A DNA stretch of 64,000 nt from Magicicada septendecula. Taxonomy: Eukaryota; Arthropoda; Insecta; Hemiptera; Cicadidae. Below are positions 47,548-58,384 of the stretch, piece after piece. The notes beneath the pieces were generated by a model. The model was not told where the DNA came from and made no database searches. It worked only from the letters and a program-made list of their open reading frames with translations. The stretch lies in NCBI GenBank assembly GCA_034769895.1, contig CM068367.1:320217662-320281661 (forward strand), written 5' to 3'. Both the position numbers and the translations under genes were made by a program. Every line of letters starts with the position of its first letter. Positions within the stretch are counted from its first letter, which is position 1.

Positions 47548-47714
47548 ATCGAGTGAGCTAACATACGTTAGTGTCCACAGTACTGTGGTTAAGGCTGAAG
47601 CAAGAAGTAGAAAGAAGTAGTTTCTATGGAAATATTTCATTTCGAAAATGAATTTAAATATAAATCTTAGAAAATGGAAGTCATGTATGGTTTTGCATAC
47701 CGTTATTTTTCCAG

Positions 47715-49335
47715 ATCACGTCGTAGTGCTCCGCTGAGCAGACGGGAGCGTTACATTGCTGAGCGTCGAATTGTGCAACGGGGAGATCTTGACGGGTCAT
47801 TATCCTCCTATTTGCGCCAAAGGAGGATACCGTAGTCAACTGGTCCCTCATTGCACCGGTCCACGGTCGTGTAATGATAGTCTTACTTGTGTTTTTTCTA
47901 TGTGTCTCTCTTCTTGTTATTGTTTATATCTGTGTAAAACTGAGATGCTTGCAGAAGAAACAAGAATAATTATTACAAAAATTTATTTTACACGGAGTAT
48001 ACGATAGGTAAAAGATTGATTTCTTTCTTTTCCTTTGTTATTCCTATTTATCATCGTCTGATGTTTTGTTTGCATCCCATTTAATTCCATTCCTAAGGCT
48101 CGAGAACCTCTTCCAGGCGTGTTGGTTCAATTCCTATCTCTTCCTCACCTCTTAACACGTAACGTTCTCCTAGAAACATTTGTTACGCTGTCTGCCCTTG
48201 TTCTTGTTACGCTTTTCTTGTTCTTGTAAGTTTTCAGTATAAGAACAAATTTAATCCTTGAAACACCAACGACGCTGCTTCTGCTGGCTGTAGGTAACGG
48301 TATACCTCATGTTATTCAGTGTCATGAGAGAGACACGTTACCTATAGCCCGTGGTTGCAAAACATCGATTACCACAGTGCGTTGCTTACATCGTACATTT
48401 ACAATAAATAGGACTGTATTTACGACACGTTTGGCACGAATAGTGTACTGGTGTCGCTGCTTACTCTAGGTAACTGCCGTCGCTCGTGTTTTAAATGTCA
48501 TAGGCGAGGCATGTTACCTGCAGTTCACAGTGGCAAAGCCATAATCAACGCGTCACTTTGTGATTGATTCCACTGAGAAAAATCAGTTTGTGTACTTTAA
48601 AGTAGATTGTTATATGGATAAGAGACACTGTATACAAAGTAAGACCCATTAGTTCCCATCAGAAGCTTCAAGGGAATTAAAGCCAGAATTAAAACCCATC
48701 AGAATTTAAATCGTCAGCGTGTTGTTACTGATAACGTAGCTAAAAAGGCCGTGCTTTGTGGCCAGCGTAGCAAAGGTGTACATGTATTGATTGGAGTCTA
48801 CGTGCGGGTAACACTGCGCCTTCAAAACAGGTTTCTACGTCAATTGTTCACGTATACAAACGACGTTTGTGGGTGGGCGTCTCTGGTTAGGTCTGTATTT
48901 ATGAACAGAAAACTTGAACATTTCCCCAGGAGCGCTTGACAACGGGGGCGCCAAATATGGGTGGACTTATAGGCGGAACGCCCTAACAAGCTTTAAGTTA
49001 CGTTAGTGAGACTCAGTTACTGCTGATTAGTGAACAGTATGTTGGTTATTACAAATTAATATTAACTCTTTTCAAGTAAAAAAGCTTTCACATTCATTAA
49101 AAATATTTTTGTAAAATCTATTAGGCCAATGTATGAGAATATGCCATAAAGAAGAGTGTGGTATCATCAGCTACGAAAAAAATAAATAAAAAAGAAGTGT
49201 TCAATAGAACAGAAGTCTAACTGTCCAATGTTTTTATCTAAAGAAGCAGACACAACAATAAAAATGTTTTTTTTTTTTTAGAATTTAATAGACGAGTTTT
49301 GGTCGTTCCAAGTTAAGAAAGAAGCCAAGTGGTTT
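47715..49335. repeat. large tandem unit 5, cut short by a Penelope-like element
   Basis: The unit starts with GTCGTAGTGCTCCG (47,719) and runs through TAGGTAACGG (48,291), AGGTAACTGCCGTCGCT (48,469), the AGGAGCGCTTGACAA module (48,928) and AGAAGCAGACACAACAATAA (49,243). It ends at GAAGCCAAGTGGTTT (49,321-49,335), where unit 2 (32,459) continues with AATACATTTTCC but this copy enters the element. It preserves the uninterrupted hAT target (about 48,369-48,392). Confidence 0.8.
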
Positions 49336-49478
49336 CTGGTACTACCTTTATCAGGAAATTCAGAACGATACACGGGTGGCAATCACTATAAATTAAATCG
49401 TACATTACAGTCGGGTAGGACGCTTAACATGAGGTCTAGTAAACATCGCGAAGAACATCAAACGCAAATTAGAACACA

Positions 49479-49847
49479 ATGATAACTAAAGCTGATAAAG
49501 GTAGAACAGTAGTTATCATCAATAAAACTGAATACACAAAAAAGTGCTATGATTTTATAAATGAAAATAATATTAAGACCCTAAATAATGACCCCACCAT
49601 TAAATATACAAGAGCCATAAATTCAGCAGTGAATAAATGTGTTAATTTATTTGATGCTCAAACTAGAGGACGTATCAAAAATATAAATCCGAAAGCACCT
49701 ACTTTCAGAGGACTACCAAAGTTACACAAACCTAATATACCAATACGTCCATTAATAAATTATACAACTGCCCCAAGCTATAATGTAGCCAAAAAGCTAC
49801 AAATAATTATCAAAAACAGCTTAGTAATGGACAGACAACATACATAG
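49479..49847 (+). CDS. Penelope-like reverse transcriptase, N-terminal part
   Basis: The 122-codon frame begins MITKADKGRTVVIINKTEY, the conserved TKADKG(N/R)TVV opening block of Penelope-like reverse transcriptases. It continues with FRGLPKLHKPNIPIRPLINY (fingers region, the GLPKxHKP motif). It ends at a stop in CATACATAG, where the reading should continue in the next frame as HSVKNTIEFINKVKN. A single frameshift therefore splits the gene, so the element is probably inactive unless frameshifting occurs. The true start may lie upstream of the ATG in sequence lost by 5' truncation. Confidence 0.8.
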   Translation: MITKADKGRTVVIINKTEYTKKCYDFINENNIKTLNNDPTIKYTRAINSAVNKCVNLFDAQTRGRIKNINPKAPTFRGLPKLHKPNIPIRPLINYTTAPSYNVAKKLQIIIKNSLVMDRQHT

Positions 49848-51150
49848 TGTAAAAAATACAATAGAATTTATAAACAAAGTTAAAAACATTGAAGTACTGC
49901 CTAACCATAAACTGATCTCTATGGACATAGTGAATTTGTATACGAACATACCCGTGTTAGAGACGATAAATATTCTCGAGAGACTTTTAATGAAGACAAA
50001 AGTCTTAAAACAGATACAAATTGAAGAACTTATATTTTTATTGAAAATTGTTATACAACAGAATTACTTTACACACAACAAGTTTTTTATCCAAGAAGAT
50101 GGTTTGGCCATGGGTTCACCGGTGAGTGGAATTTTAGCGGAAATTTACATGAATCATTATGAGAACAAGTACATACTTTCTGACAAAAACATGTTATATA
50201 ATAAAATCATCTCGTACACACGGTACGTAGATGACACATTTTTAATTTTTGGTGGTACTCTTAGGCAGATAGACGGATTGCTTACTTTTTTGAACGGCAT
50301 AAACAGTAATATTAAATTCACTATGGAAGTAGAGTATAACAATATGTTGAATTTCCTGGACGTAACCACATATAAACGTAATAACCTCCTTAGCTTTAAA
50401 ATATATAGAAAGCCAACGACAACTGATATAGCCATACATGCTAGTTCCAATCATCCTTATACACAAAAAATGGCAACTTTTAACGCACTGGCACATAGAT
50501 TGACAAATGTACCGATGGACATAGAAGACTATAACGATGAAATTAATATAATAAAACATATAGCAATAGTGAATGGTTACAATAGTAAAATCATTGATAA
50601 AATAATATATAAACACGCTAATAAATTAAAACGATCGGACAAAGTTAAAGATAAAACCCAATATGTTGCCGCTAGATATACGAACATACTACCTAATATA
50701 CTACATAATGAACTAAAAAAGCTAGGGATTATTGTCTCGTTCAGGACCATGAATAAATTAACAAATATACTTAAGCCTCATACCACAGCATTACTAGAGG
50801 ATTGTTCGGGGGTTTATAGGATCCGGTGTAATGAATGTGATAAAATCTATATAGGCCAGACGGGGAGAAAATTTTCCGAGAGATTCAAAGAACATTTAGC
50901 TAAGAAGTTCCCCAATACTAATGTATCGCATTACGCACAACACCTAATAACTGAGAATCATACATACACTGGATTTAAAGAGAATCTGGTACCTTTACAT
51001 ATAGGTAAAAAAGGTCAACTACTAGATGCCCTAGAGGAATTTGAAATTTACAAGGCCTTAAGAATGAATAAAAGTCAGGTACTTAATGAACAATTGTCAT
51101 TCAAGTCAAATAAACTATATGACACAGCAATGAAAATAAACCGTGAATAG
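49838..51150 (+). CDS. Penelope-like reverse transcriptase core with GIY-YIG endonuclease
   Basis: The frame is open from about 49,838 (first ATG at 49,921, giving 409 codons). SMDIVNLYTNIP is the palm block with the first catalytic Asp. GLAMGSPVSGILAEIYM follows, then RYVDDTFLIF at about 50,221-50,250 with the catalytic YVDD. FLDVTTYK and FKIYRKPTTTD are the later core blocks. Near residue 295, GVYRIRCNECDKIYIGQTGR is the CxxC-containing GIY-YIG nuclease signature, followed by FSERFKEHL. The product would copy element RNA at a nick made by its own endonuclease. All catalytic motifs look intact, and the only visible defect is the frameshift at its N-terminal side. Confidence 0.9.
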
Positions 51151-51313
51151 CGTGTACGGATCAGTTGGAAGTCGGACTTCGGCCAGTGCACTGGTTCGGT
51201 TGTAGCGCGTTCCGATGCAAACTCGATGTTCTGTGTTAATTTATTTAAGTGTGTTATGTGTTTGTGTCTTCATGAACTTTTTAACGAAACCCTAACAATA
51301 GGGTAGATTTTGT

Positions 51314-51358
51314 TTTTACCTGAAGATGGGGATATAAGCCCTGAAACATGTTGTAATT
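51314..51358 (+). ncRNA. hammerhead-ribozyme-like motif downstream of the Penelope-like gene
   Basis: Core CTGAAGA is at 51,320-51,326. Stem II is GGG (51,328-51,330) with CCC (51,339-51,341). GAAA is at 51,343-51,346, palindrome ACATGT at 51,346-51,351, candidate cleavage base U at 51,352. Stem I is TTAC (51,316-51,319) with GTAA (51,353-51,356), four pairs. A T-T mismatch sits between core and stem II. The six-base palindrome would let two molecules form a shared stem III. It lies 170 bp after the stop codon, the usual terminal position in these elements. Confidence 0.6.
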
Positions 51359-51479
51359 TAGTAAAAGAAGATCACTTAGTGGATAAAATTAAGGTAATTA
51401 TTTATTTAATAACAATGATTATTAGCCACTATATCTTCTGATAGGCTTAATTATTTTCTACAAATAAACTCAGTAAATT

Positions 51480-53665
51480 CAATTCTACCCTCCTTTGAAC
51501 CCTCAGTGCTCTTTCTCCTTCTTTTTTCTTATAGTTTTGAGTCACTTCATGTAGGTATGGCAGTGATATTTAATGCCATTATTTTAAACAGTTGAATAAT
51601 AGTAGTCTACCAAATACTGTACATGATTCAGACTTTTATTCCATTTTTTCTCTGTGTTGTTGTGTTGTCCACGGAAGCCTGCAAGGTGTTTAAACTCACC
51701 TTGTTTTTTTGTTTTTGAGCTATTACACAATAAAGTAATTGCAAAATTTGTACGTTTTCTCCTTTAGTTGAATGGGTATACAAATTTGTTTTTTAGTCAC
51801 TATGGTGAGAGGCGGCTGCGCTCTTATTTCATTGCGGCTTCGCCCTCAAACCCTGCTAGTTGTTATCGAGTAAATGGTATTAGTTTTATAATTTAAAACT
51901 TAAGGAATAAAAAGCACTGGCGTGATGCTCCTGACTAAGGTAGTACAAAAATTGAATGAAATAAATATACCATGCTTATAAGTAAGTAAATAACTTCATG
52001 GTTATAAGTTGTATCCATCTAAACTCACGATATTTTCTCTTGCCTGTGACCAGATTTAGTTTCCACAAAAGGATATAAAAGAATGTCTAGTTTGACAATA
52101 AGAAATGAAGAATGTTAAGTCATTGAAAGGTCAAAAAATTTTCCTGTAAAATTTTTTGAAGCATTTTACGCACATCAAATTATTTCCCCCCCTTCCTAGA
52201 TTTTCAGGAAAAGTGTCCTTCATATTCATAGACACGCTTATGGATAAAATTCACTTTTAAAAGTGCACAGTTTAGTGCTTAGAGGAACATTAAATAGGCT
52301 TATAACTGTATATCTCAAGTGTTGTGAATGGAATGGATACCTATTGAGATTTCATTTACAGATTTTGTTTGCTGCTTATATGTCATTTAGGACAATGTGC
52401 ATTTTACAATTAGGGCCGCTGAACTTGACTAAGAAGTGAAAGTGACATATGGTCTCGGATTAGCTTATATTTAAGACAGGATTTCCTTGATTCCCAAATA
52501 ATTCCCGAATTATGATAATCATCATTATCCACTGGAGCAAATCATTTCATAATTTGCCTGGAGCAAATTAATGATTTGTGTTCCCTCATCACAGACTAGT
52601 AAAATGTAGAGAATATTGGGCATCTAATTTGAATGAAAGTATGCAGAATATTTAACATTAACTTATTGTGAGAAAATGGTGACATCATATACTACTATTG
52701 ATTCTCTATCATATTGTCAGCAAAGAACACTGGCATTGTAGGTAACAACTGTCTTAACAACGGTCACTCGGTGAGGTCAGGTTATGTTGTTTATGAGTTA
52801 CCATAACGCGATCGCAACTGGGTAACTGTTTTTGAGGTTTCATCTGAGACTTTGGGATAGAGATTGGTCTGGAAGAATGTAAACAGGAATTTTTTAAATA
52901 TTTTTAATTAAATTGCTTTTATATAGGGTCTATGTAACTGGTTAAGCTCTTCTTCAGTCATTCACACTTACAGTTATCTAAAATTGACCAGCAAATCCTG
53001 GATTATTTTGCAAGTGAGGAAGGAATCAAGGAATGCTCTTTAAAACTAAATTTTTACAAGCACAGTGAAACATGAATATTCCCAATTTTGCTATAGAACC
53101 ACACATGCTATTTTATTAAAATCACCATTGCATCACTGAAAAGTGAAACTGTTCATAGTGTTCATAGGAAAAGTAAAACTATGTATGTAAATATCAGTTT
53201 TGTCCATAGTCCATAATATTTCAAAATATTTCTTAATAACACTAATCATACTTTCAATATGAATAAACTCACTTTTATATGTATATAATACACTATATTT
53301 AAGTACTAGAATAAAATTATTTTTTATTATCATTATTTTTAATGAATACAATCATTAGGCTTACCTTTCAACATGAATATGGGGACCTAAAGAAGATAGT
53401 AACTTCAAATCTGTCTGAGTTTTGGACAATCTTTTAAGTTTTAAGACCACACTTTACATGTGTAACTTATATGTATAGTTGTTTTTGTTTATATATTTTA
53501 CAATTTGATTCAGTTCTAGTTTCATTTACAGATTGGTTAAAAATGGTACTCATATTTGGATGGCCATCTGAGTTGTTATTCGTTGGGATCACCTCATAAG
53601 AGTTTTCAAACCATGATTTGACCATCATCGAGAAAGAGTTTGGGAGATTTACATCTAATTGAATG
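51480..53665. repeat. large duplicated block A, copy 2
   Basis: Collinear with 19,270-22,480 but lacking the 19.76-20.56 kb part and the TA microsatellite. It lies immediately downstream of the Penelope-like element and upstream of unit 6. Small frames seen in copy 1 are broken here. The copy has almost no TAGGCCTA octamers, although copy 1 has several at matching positions (for example AGGCCTATAT at 22,072). Confidence 0.8.
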
Positions 53666-54241
53666 GACTATACAAGTGACACATAATGGTGGCCACGCCT
53701 ACCGCCCAAGCCAGTACGTCTTTAAGTTCTCTTATTGGATCGATGGAGCCATATCCCAAATGTGCAACCAGGCTGATGCACAACAACAAATTCAAATTTT
53801 CAAATTTTATAAGTTATCCATCTGCTCGAGCAGCTTCAGTGGTCCTGTTGTCTTAGGCATGGGAAACTGCAAGATGTGAAAATGCCAAATTGTGGAGCAA
53901 TCCGCCTGGGCATGGCAGCTAGTCAATGAGGCAGATGCCATACAGTGGCAGCATCTATTGTCCCCACTGCAGATGAACCGTTAAGGGAGTCGTGGACCTG
54001 CACCCCTGGAATGGAGCCAGGCCAGAGCAGTCAACAAAATCCTCTCTAGCAGGCCACCCCATATAGAGGTGTAGCCAGACTTATATGCTAATGCATGTAA
54101 CAAGATTTCATTCCCTTCTTTTTGCACTCTTTTCCATGCACTCTCTTGCATGCCATATCATACAATGGGGATTTATGTCTTAACTCCTTGTGTTGCAAGC
54201 AAATGACCATGCTGCACAGAAAGAATCTGGCATTCATCAAG
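53666..54241. other. unique, less AT-rich segment of unknown origin
   Basis: This stretch has near-balanced composition, unlike the flanks, with GTGGCCACGCCTACCGCCCA at its left and GGAATGGAGCCAGGCCAGAG near 54,010. A 79-codon frame at 53,640-53,879 has no recognisable motif. It has no second copy in the window. It could be a fragment of an unrelated element between block A and unit 6. Confidence 0.4.
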
Positions 54242-54967
54242 GGGCTGTATGATGTCATCTTTATTGGTTCATGACTTTCTTAAAGTTTAGATATTTTTTA
54301 ATGTAATCTTATTTTTTCACATTTATCGTCTTGACTACAAGTAGTAACATTCACGAAATGTAAAATCTCCCTCACAGCTTCTTCTAGAACCTCCCCTCAG
54401 AATAAGTCGTGGCTGCGCCTCTTCGTTACACACAATGCATTAAGACAAGTATGCAATATCCAGTTACTATAGACTTATTTTTCTATTTTGCTAGCATTTG
54501 ACAAGCACTGAACGATATTCTATATAAATGATGCTTGTATTTCTACATTTGAATGATTTAGGCCTGTATTATATCATTCACATAGAATGATGCACTTGCA
54601 CGATAGCACGTGGTGTCAGAGATCACAATAGATAGGCCTATTTCTTGTAAACCAGCTTAATCTTGTGCAAATTTATACTCTGTGCATATGTTAAGTCTTC
54701 ACTGCATAAAATTTTGTACGAAATTTTCTGTATCTGCACAAGGAATTGAATACATCTAATTCAGCCTTCAATTTATTCTTTATGATGGTGCTTAGCACTG
54801 TCAGTTAATAAATTGACTTTTATGTTTTCTGTCTAATTTCATGCAGTATAGCCTAGTCTAAGTCATATGTCGTGGTTGTCTACAGAATTTAAGCTTACTA
54901 TGTGCAGCAGCTACTATGGGAACAATTTTACATTCGGAGAACACGAATTTACAGATTTTGCATGAGC

Positions 54968-54980
54968 ACTAATGCAACAC
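54968..54980. repeat. target-site duplication of the non-LTR insertion, left
   Basis: ACTAATGCAACAC is identical to 56,485-56,497. Sister units read CACTAATGCAACACGCCGTGAG without interruption (for example 28,951), so the insertion point and the 13-bp duplication are directly visible. Confidence 0.9.
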
Positions 54981-56484
54981 AATTAATCGACTAAAGAACG
55001 GGAAAGCGCCTGGCGAAGATCAGCTTAGCCCTGAATTGATCAAAAAAGGCGGTGGAGCACTAACTGCACAAATTCATGATATAGTATGTAGTGTATGGGA
55101 GGAAGAGACAATGCCAAATGACTGGAAGACTGGAGTAATATGCCCAGTTTTTAAAAAAGGAGATAAAACTGTATGCAGCAATTATAGGGGCATAACACTG
55201 CTAAGCTGTGTTTATAAGATATTGTCCATGATTCTCCTTGATAGGCTAAATGTATATGCAGAGGAAATCCTAAGTGAACATCAAAGTGGATTTAGAGCCG
55301 ACCGGAGCACAGTCGATCAAATTTTCGTCATGAGGCAGTCACTCGAAAGATGTTTCGAATATGGTATTGACATCCATATACTGTTTATAAATTTCAGGCA
55401 AGCCTTCGATAGTGTAAATCGAATAATGTTGCGAATAGCATTGGAAGAATTCGGAGTACCTCAAAAGATTGTGAGACTGGTATTGCTCAGTCTGAACGAT
55501 TTCAGGGGAAAAGTAGTTCTGGGAAGAAACAAAAGCCGAGATTTTACGCTTGGTACTGGAGTAAAGCAGGGTGATGCATTATCTGTGACCCTCTTTAACT
55601 TAGCACTACACTATGCTATAAACAAGATAGACTTCAGAGAACACATCTTCAAAAGGACGAGGCAACTAGGAGCATATGCGGATGATATTGTGCTGGTAGC
55701 CAGGAACAAAAATGTATTAAAAGACACCTTTATTCAAATAGAGAGGGAAGTGCGCAGGATTGGTTTGGAAGTCGGTGAGGCTAAAACAAAATACATGTAA
55801 GTGTCTGCGAAGGAAAATAGAGAACTGCTAGACCTTCACACAGGCCATTACTGTTTCCAAGGAGTTACAGAATTTAAGTACCTAGGTGTTATTCTGAATA
55901 ATGAAAACCGAGTGAGCAGCGAAATAGTAAATAGAATCATAACCGGCAATAGAGCCTACTATGCAAACCAATCATTACTCAGATCCAAGCTTCTAACTCC
56001 AAGAACCAAATTGATGTTATATAAAACACTGATCAGACCTGTTGTTACTTATGCATCCGAGACATGGACTCTCGTAAATAAGGATATAAGTGCACTAAGA
56101 ATTTTTGAAAGAAGAATTTTGAGACAGATATTTGGACCGGTGAAGGAAGGGAATATGTATAGGATCCGAAATAACGGTGAAATAAATGAGTTGATTGGTG
56201 GACAAGACCTGGTGAGACACAAAATCAGCTAGAATTAGATGGCTGGGACACGTATTCCGTATGAATGTTACGAGGATGCCCAAAACTATATTAAGTGGAA
56301 CGATACTGGGCAAAAGAAGAAGAGGAAGGCCTCGAAGAAGATGGCAGCAGGATGTGGAAGAAGATCTAAGAAAGATGGGCATTAGGAACTGGAGACTGAA
56401 GGCAGTGGACAGAGATGAGTGGAGACGGGTCGTAGCGGAGGCCAAGGCTCACCATGGGCTGTAGTGCTGGAGAGTAGTAGTAGT
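54981..56484 (+). mobile_element. 5'-truncated non-LTR retrotransposon (RTE-like by resemblance)
   Basis: The element is 1,504 bp, bounded by a 13-bp target duplication. It encodes only the reverse transcriptase and C-terminal basic region, with no apurinic-type endonuclease, so it was truncated during target-primed reverse transcription. It ends in GGGCTGTAGTGCTGGAG plus (AGT)n rather than poly(A). An endonuclease-RT family with a short tandem tail and no RNase H fits the RTE/BovB-like group, but the clade assignment is from memory of the motif pattern and untested. Confidence 0.85.
54982..56463 (+). pseudogene. non-LTR reverse transcriptase, disabled by one stop and one frameshift
   Basis: The reading starts INRLKNGKAPGEDQLSPEL (fingers). 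CPVFKKGDKTVCSNYRGITL and SEHQSGFRADRSTVDQIFV follow, then INFRQAFDSVNR with the first catalytic Asp position changed (the usual IDF is INF here). GVKQGDALSVTLFN and AYADDIVLVAR (YADD at about 55,672-55,683) come next. A TAA at 55,798-55,800 interrupts KYM-stop-VSAKE, where a Leu codon is expected. The frame then gives FKYLGVIL and LIRPVVTYASETWTL, and shifts near 56,215 before RWLGHVFRMN and GRPRRRWQQDVEEDL. The IDF-to-INF change, stop and frameshift make it inactive. Confidence 0.9.
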
Positions 56485-56497
56485 ACTAATGCAACAC
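56485..56497. repeat. target-site duplication of the non-LTR insertion, right
   Basis: The second copy of ACTAATGCAACAC directly follows the (AGT)n tail and is continued by ACAGTGAGTGTCTAAAACTT as in the other units. Confidence 0.9.
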
Positions 56498-57685
56498 ACA
56501 GTGAGTGTCTAAAACTTACACATTTCTTACAATATTTCTTAACTTTATTTAAAATGGTTTTCAGAAACAACAGTCAGGAAGCTTAATGTTGACTAAATGT
56601 GACAAATTTGTTTAGGTAAAAGTATGTTCTTAAATGTACATTATTGTACATTATGTAGTACGCGTACATGTAACTATGGTGTGAGCTCTAAACGCCTACC
56701 ATGCATTACAGTAGACCAATAGGCCTATTTGATGCCATGAAAAGGCATTTGGTGCATCTACTTTAGTAAGAGTTTAGTCTTGTAAAAGCAATAAAATAAA
56801 TACTAATAAAGTTCACTTTATAACGTTCTCGTATATACTGTATCATAATACGCTTTGTGTATACATAGCATATAAGTGCTGCAGGAGTTGTAATTTTAAT
56901 GCTATAAGTATACACTCTTATATCTAAAATCTTATACTCTTACTTATATCTATAATATGGCTTATCGTACAGCTGATCTACTTTTCTTGTGGACAGAAGC
57001 AGCATACGTTGTAATTCAGTACCAAGAACGAAATGCCGTTGCAAAACAGTTCTATAAACAAATGTATCACAGTTGTATTTCGTTTATGGATAAGGAAAGT
57101 TTCTTCGTGAGCAGCAACTACCATGGGTAATACTACATCGTATCACTTTGGTGACTTAGCTTTAAGTGTTTTCTTTGTATCCTTAAAGCTGAGATTCCAG
57201 AGGGATATTGTGGAAGTGATGTCATCGGGACAGTCTCTGAACCAAGAGCAACAGCTCCAAGTATTAGTTTATTCTTTGGTAAAGGTGATTTTGCCTGGTC
57301 TTGGGTGAAACTTGGGTAACTCACCAGGCAACAATCGTATTAAACCAGGGAACAGTGGCTTCAGACAAGACGACGTGATCAGGAGGTGGACAACACTAAT
57401 TTCACTTACAACTTTCAGAATATAGTAATTTGTATAAACTGGAAAATGTAAAACTAAAAAATATTACATATAGAATTTAGTATGTTGTATTTGGCATTTA
57501 TATTTACCTATTTAACTTTTGTACTACACTGATACTTTGCACTTTCTCAGGCATGACAATAGGCCTATGTGAATAAATCTATTCCAGACTACATAAACAC
57601 ATGATAGCACATATTTTCTTACTATTTTTTGTTTTTGTTTGGAGCAATTTTCATTTTTGTAACCAACCATTTGTATGGATCTCTA

Positions 57686-57943
<258 letters not shown>

Positions 57944-58384
57944 AGGGGTTACAACGCAGATATACAGCTTGCTGGTTTGAAAGAAAGATTACGTTACTGC
58001 ACTATAAAACCATATTTTTTTCTATTTACCCAGTTTGGGTATAGAACACACAGCTTGGTGCAACTGACACTAACATATGCACTACATTGCTCTAAAACCC
58101 ATCCATCCACTATGCTGCCTGTTGAAACTCGTTCATGTAGAAATACCTATCTGTATATTTAATATCATTAAATACCTTTTTGTAGATGCTGTCAACTTTG
58201 CTTCTCTGGTATTAAAAAGTAGGTGATGTTTTTGGCACCTCCAAATAACCCTAAATGATTTTCCATAGGAACGAACCAAGTATGTCATGTTTCGAAGATG
58301 ATTATTTCAGAATCCCAAGTTTAGATAGCCTGATATTTGTTTGGTACATGCGCCTATTGAATTTTGTAAATAAATAAACTGAGT

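Larger units (their letters stand above)
38531..47714. repeat. large tandem unit 4, carrying a hAT insertion
   Basis: Modules in order: GTCATATGTGACGAGTAAG (38,583), GCGTCGAATTGTGCAACGG (38,781), TAGGTAACGG (39,349), the hAT element (39,441-42,645), AGGTAACTGCCGTCGCT (42,739), G run (about 43,212), ACATTGTGATAAAAGGCC (43,510), module B (44,390-44,690), CAGCAGCTATAGGCCTA (45,388), module B' (45,975-46,330), (TG)n (46,664), GTTGCACAG (47,152) and a hammerhead-like motif (47,503-47,547). Without the hAT it is about 5.98 kb. Confidence 0.8.
49336..51412 (+). mobile_element. Penelope-like retroelement (reverse transcriptase plus GIY-YIG endonuclease)
   Basis: The left edge is fixed by divergence from unit 2 after GTGGTTT. 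The right edge is fixed by homology with the palindrome at 10.9-11.3 kb, ending TAAGGTAATTATTTATTTA. It contains a split reverse transcriptase-endonuclease frame (49,479-51,150) and, 170 bp after the stop, a hammerhead-like motif. The layout (RT, then a CxxC linker, GIY-YIG, then short 3' region with hammerhead) is the Penelope-like arrangement. One frameshift near 49,835 separates the N-terminal part. The 5' end looks truncated, with no upstream terminal repeat. I found no clear target duplication, since the right side joins block A copy 2 rather than the unit. Confidence 0.85.

Noticed and set aside
23190-49335. CRISPR-like array of repeats and spacers
   Set aside because: The repeats are kilobase-scale modules with diverged copies in an invertebrate-type genome; there is no short direct repeat with unique spacers.
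50157-50616. Minus-strand frames of 97 and 124 codons inside the Penelope-like gene
   Set aside because: They are antisense shadows; the plus strand carries all conserved RT and endonuclease motifs.
49336-51412. Considered a mobile group I/II intron or phage homing endonuclease because of the GIY-YIG domain
   Set aside because: The RT blocks (TKADKG, GLPKxHKP, YVDD) and the CxxC linker before GIY-YIG are the Penelope-like pattern, and the context is a eukaryotic repeat region.
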